In this document: piece after piece, positions 62,801 to 64,000 of the stretch
Numbering within the stretch: the first letter of the stretch is position 1
Layout: each line of letters starts with the position of its first letter
Origin: Saccharomyces mikatae IFO 1815
Lineage: Eukaryota; Ascomycota; Saccharomycetes; Saccharomycetales; Saccharomycetaceae
Reading direction: 5' to 3'
Assembly: GCF_947241705.1 (NCBI RefSeq)
Contig: NC_079257.1
Location: forward strand, 744,001-808,000
Length of the DNA: 64,000 nt
The notes under the pieces: model-generated
What the model was told of the DNA's origin: nothing
Database searches by the model: none
The model's input: the letters and a program-made list of their open reading frames with translations, nothing else
Position numbers and translations under genes: made by a program

Positions 62801-64000
62801 ACGGGACTGAGCAAGAAATCGATGGACATCAACGAGCTCAAACGGTCGGAAGACCTCAGCAGGGGTTTATCCAGCTATCCCACACAGATGTTCAATCTGA
62901 TTAAGGAGAAATCTGAGGTGCCTTTAGGGCATGTGCATAAAATTTGGAAAAAAGTGGAATCACCTCCCGAAGAAGCACTGAAGCTTCTTTTAGCCCTGTT
63001 TGAAACTGAACCAGAGTCGAAGGCCATTGTAATTGCTAGCACAACCAAACAAGTGGAAGAACTGGCCTGCTCTTGGAGGGAGTATTTCAAGGTGGTATGG
63101 ATACACGGGAAGCTGGGTGCTGCGGAAAAGGTGTCTCGCACGGAGGAGTTTGTCACTGACGGTGGCATGCGAGTTCTCATCGGAACAAAATTAGTGACTG
63201 AAGGAATTGACATTAAGGAATTGATGATGGTGATCACGCTTGATAATAGACTTAATATTATTGAGCTCATTCAAGGCGTGGGAAGACTAAGAGAAGGAGG
63301 CCTCTGTTATCTATTATCTAGAAAAAACAGTTGGGCGGCAAGGAATCGTAGGGGTGAATTATCACCAATTAAGGAAGGCTGTATAACCGAACAGGTACGC
63401 GAGTTTTATGGACTTGAATCAAAGAAAGGAAAAAAGGGCCAGCATGTTGGATGCTGTGGCTCCAGGACGGACCTGTCGGCAGACACAGTGGAACTGATAA
63501 AGAGAATGGACAGATTGGCTGAAAATCAGGCCACAGCCTCCATGTCGGTTGCTGCGTTACCGTCTAGTTCACAAGAGAGAAGTAGTAGTGACAGGTACAG
63601 AGATTATTGCAGCAGCGATGAGGACAGCAACGCGGGCATTCATGATAGTACCAATGCTAGTACCAATGCTAGTACCAATGCTAGTACTAATGCTAGCACC
63701 AATGCTAGCACTAACGCCAGTACTAATGCTAGCACCAATGCCAGTACTAATGCTAGCACTAATGCTAATACTGCTGATAGTACCAATGCTAATACTGATG
63801 CTAATACTGCTGATAGTACCAATGCTAGGACTAGTGCTGTTACCACCGCCAGCACCAACGTCAGGACTAGTGCTGTTACCACCGCCAGCACCAATGCTAG
63901 GACTAGTGCTAATACTGCTGATAGTACCAATGCTAGGACTAGTGCTGTTACCACCGCCAGCACCAATGCTAGGACTAGTGCTGTTACCACCGCCAGCACC
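59885..64000 (+). CDS. YRF1: Y' element helicase, N-terminal part (runs off the window)
   Basis: Superfamily 2 DEAD/DEAH-like helicase of the Y' element (YRF1 family), expressed in S. cerevisiae mainly in telomerase-deficient survivors. The frame is open from 59753; the first in-frame ATG is at 59885 ([19 protein letters not shown]), the start used for shorter annotated Y' proteins. It continues without a stop for 1372 codons to base 64000. Helicase motifs are intact: Walker A GYGKTE, motif II DEFHN, motif [20 protein letters not shown], and motif [10 protein letters not shown]. The tail enters a Ser/Thr/Asn/Ala minisatellite. It is closer to remembered S. cerevisiae Y' proteins than RIF1 or DPB3 are to theirs. 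A spliced start further upstream is possible. Confidence 0.92.
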   Translation, partial: MKISDKRKFEKANFEEFESALNNKNDLVHCHSITLFESIRTEVRSFYEDEKSSLIKVVKYRTDAMDRKRSFEKIVIPVMVKKNVQKFLTFVEDEPDFQSGPIPSKYLIPKKINLMVYTLFQVHTLKFNRKDYDILSLFYLNRGYYSELSFRVLERCYETASSRPNDSSTMRTFTNFVSGTPIVRSLQKSTIRKYGYNLAPYMFLLLHVNELSIFSAYQASLPGGKKVDTERLKRDLCPRKPTEIKYFSQICNDMMNKKDGLGDILHIILRACALNFGAGPRGGAGEEEDLSVANEQSVIPSVDEHGLKVCKLRSPNTPRRLRKTLDAVKALLVSSCACTAKDLDIFDDNNGVAMWKWIKILYHEVAQETALKDSYRITLVPSSDGISVCGKLFNREYVRSFYFACKAQFDNLWEELNNCFYMPTVVDIASLILRNRDVLFREPKRGIDEYLENDSFLQMIPVKYREIVLPKLRRDTNKMTAALKNKVAVAIDELTVPLMWMIHFAVGYPYRYPELQLLAFAGPQRNVYVDDITRRIQLYTDYNKNGSSEPRLKTLDGLTSDYLFYFVTVLRQMQICALGNSYDAFKHDPWMDVVGFEDPNQVTNRDTSRIVLYSYMFLNTAKGCLVEYATFRQYMRELPKNAPQKLNFREMRQGLIALGRHCVGSRFETDLYESATSELMANHSVQTGRNIYGVDSFSLTSVSGTTATLLQERASERWIQWLGLERDYHCSFSSTRNARDVVAAVAGEASSDHHQNFLSATRKRPREPKSTNDILVAGRKLFGRSFEFRDLHQLRLCYEIYMADTPSVAVQASPGYGKTELFHLPLIALASKSDVKHVSFLFVPYTVLLANCMIRLRRGGCLNVATVRNFIEEGYDGVTDLYVGIYDDLASANFTDRIAGWDNIVECTFRTNNVKLGYLIVDEFHNLETEVYRQPQFGGIRNLDFDAFEKAIFLSGTAPEAVADAALQRIGLTGLSKKSMDINELKRSEDLSRGLSSYPTQMFNLIKEKSEVPLGHVHKIWKKVESPPEEALKLLLALFETEPESKAIVIASTTKQVEELACSWREYFKVVWIHGKLGAAEKVSRTEEFVTDGGMRVLIGTKLVTEGIDIKELMMVITLDNRLNIIELIQGVGRLREGGLCYLLSRKNSWAARNRRGELSPIKEGCITEQVREFYGLESKKGKKGQHVGCCGSRTDLSADTVELIKRMDRLAENQATASMSVAALPSSSQERSSSDRYRDYCSSDEDSNAGIHDSTNASTNASTNASTNASTNASTNASTNASTNASTNASTNANTADSTNANTDANTADSTNARTSAVTTASTNVRTSAVTTASTNARTSANTADSTNARTSAVTTASTNARTSAVTTAST
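63646..64000 (+). repeat. Coding minisatellite of the Y' helicase
   Basis: About 12-bp units of the form gctagtaccaat encode Asn-Ala-Ser-Thr repeats. Beyond about 63830 they change into longer units with aggactagtgctgttaccac (Arg-Thr-Ser-Ala-Val-Thr-Thr). Y' elements of S. cerevisiae have a 36-bp repeat at the same place. The array is cut by the window end. Confidence 0.93.

Larger units (their letters stand above)
58946..64000 (+). repeat. Y' subtelomeric element, proximal part (continues past the window)
   Basis: From here to the window end the DNA fits a Y' element of the long class. The helicase frame keeps the segment that is deleted in short Y' elements (about 60681-61495, with [18 protein letters not shown]). 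The proximal boundary is not sharp; two copies of a gcaccRWGGAAGTAAC motif lie at 59001 and 59118. The distal part is outside the window. I see no TG1-3 tract between the X side and Y'. Confidence 0.8.

Noticed and set aside
63640-63999. Antisense Leu/Val/Ala repeat frame in the Y' minisatellite
   Set aside because: Shadow of the NAST repeat on the opposite strand.

Overview
The window reads as the right end of a Saccharomyces chromosome II. The gene order CHK1-RIF1-PPS1-DPB3-PAF1-SAF1-DUG2-MRPL27-SSH1-YBR284W-YBR285W-APE3-YBR287W-APM3-SNF5-BSD2-CTP1-VBA2-SUL1-PCA1-PHO89-MAL activator is that of YBR274W to YBR297W in S. cerevisiae. Most proteins have the length expected for that species (PPS1 807, DUG2 878, MRPL27 146, SSH1 490, YBR284W 797, APE3 537, CTP1 299, PHO89 574 residues). 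RIF1, DPB3, the PCA1 N-terminus and the MAL activator differ from the S. cerevisiae sequences as I remember them by much more than strain variation. I therefore read this as another species of the Saccharomyces group, more distant than a cerevisiae strain, and cannot say which.

Positions 1-48434 are a dense, single-copy chromosomal arm: checkpoint and telomere-length control (CHK1, RIF1), a dual-specificity phosphatase (PPS1), a DNA polymerase epsilon subunit (DPB3), transcription and chromatin factors (PAF1, SNF5), SCF ubiquitination (SAF1), glutathione breakdown (DUG2), a mitochondrial ribosomal protein (MRPL27), ER translocation (SSH1), vacuolar sorting and proteolysis (APM3, APE3, BSD2), and a run of transporters (YBR287W, CTP1, VBA2, SUL1, PCA1, PHO89). 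Two local features stand out: a VBA2 frame with a full N-terminus, and a PCA1 that carries the active-form glycine at the position known to inactivate the gene in common laboratory strains.

Positions 48435-57809 are the transition to the subtelomere. A MAL-type zinc-cluster activator is intact and has a perfect Mig1 site upstream, but no maltose permease or maltase follows it. Instead there is a hexose-transporter (HXT9/HXT11-like) pseudogene, an unrecognised decayed secreted-protein gene, an old delta-like solo LTR, a decayed small cysteine-rich secreted precursor, and a 5'-truncated IMP dehydrogenase gene whose remaining 323 codons are open.

Positions 57810-64000 are telomere-associated repeats: an X core with its origin consensus and Abf1 site, a seven-copy 14-bp array centred on GTTTACAT, TTAGGG-like short repeats, a GAT/GGT-rich array, and the first part of a long-class Y' element. 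The Y' helicase frame is open from 59885 to the window edge and ends inside a coding minisatellite (Asn-Ala-Ser-Thr units). I see no TG1-3 tract between X and Y'. No tRNA, rRNA, snoRNA or CRISPR was recognised.
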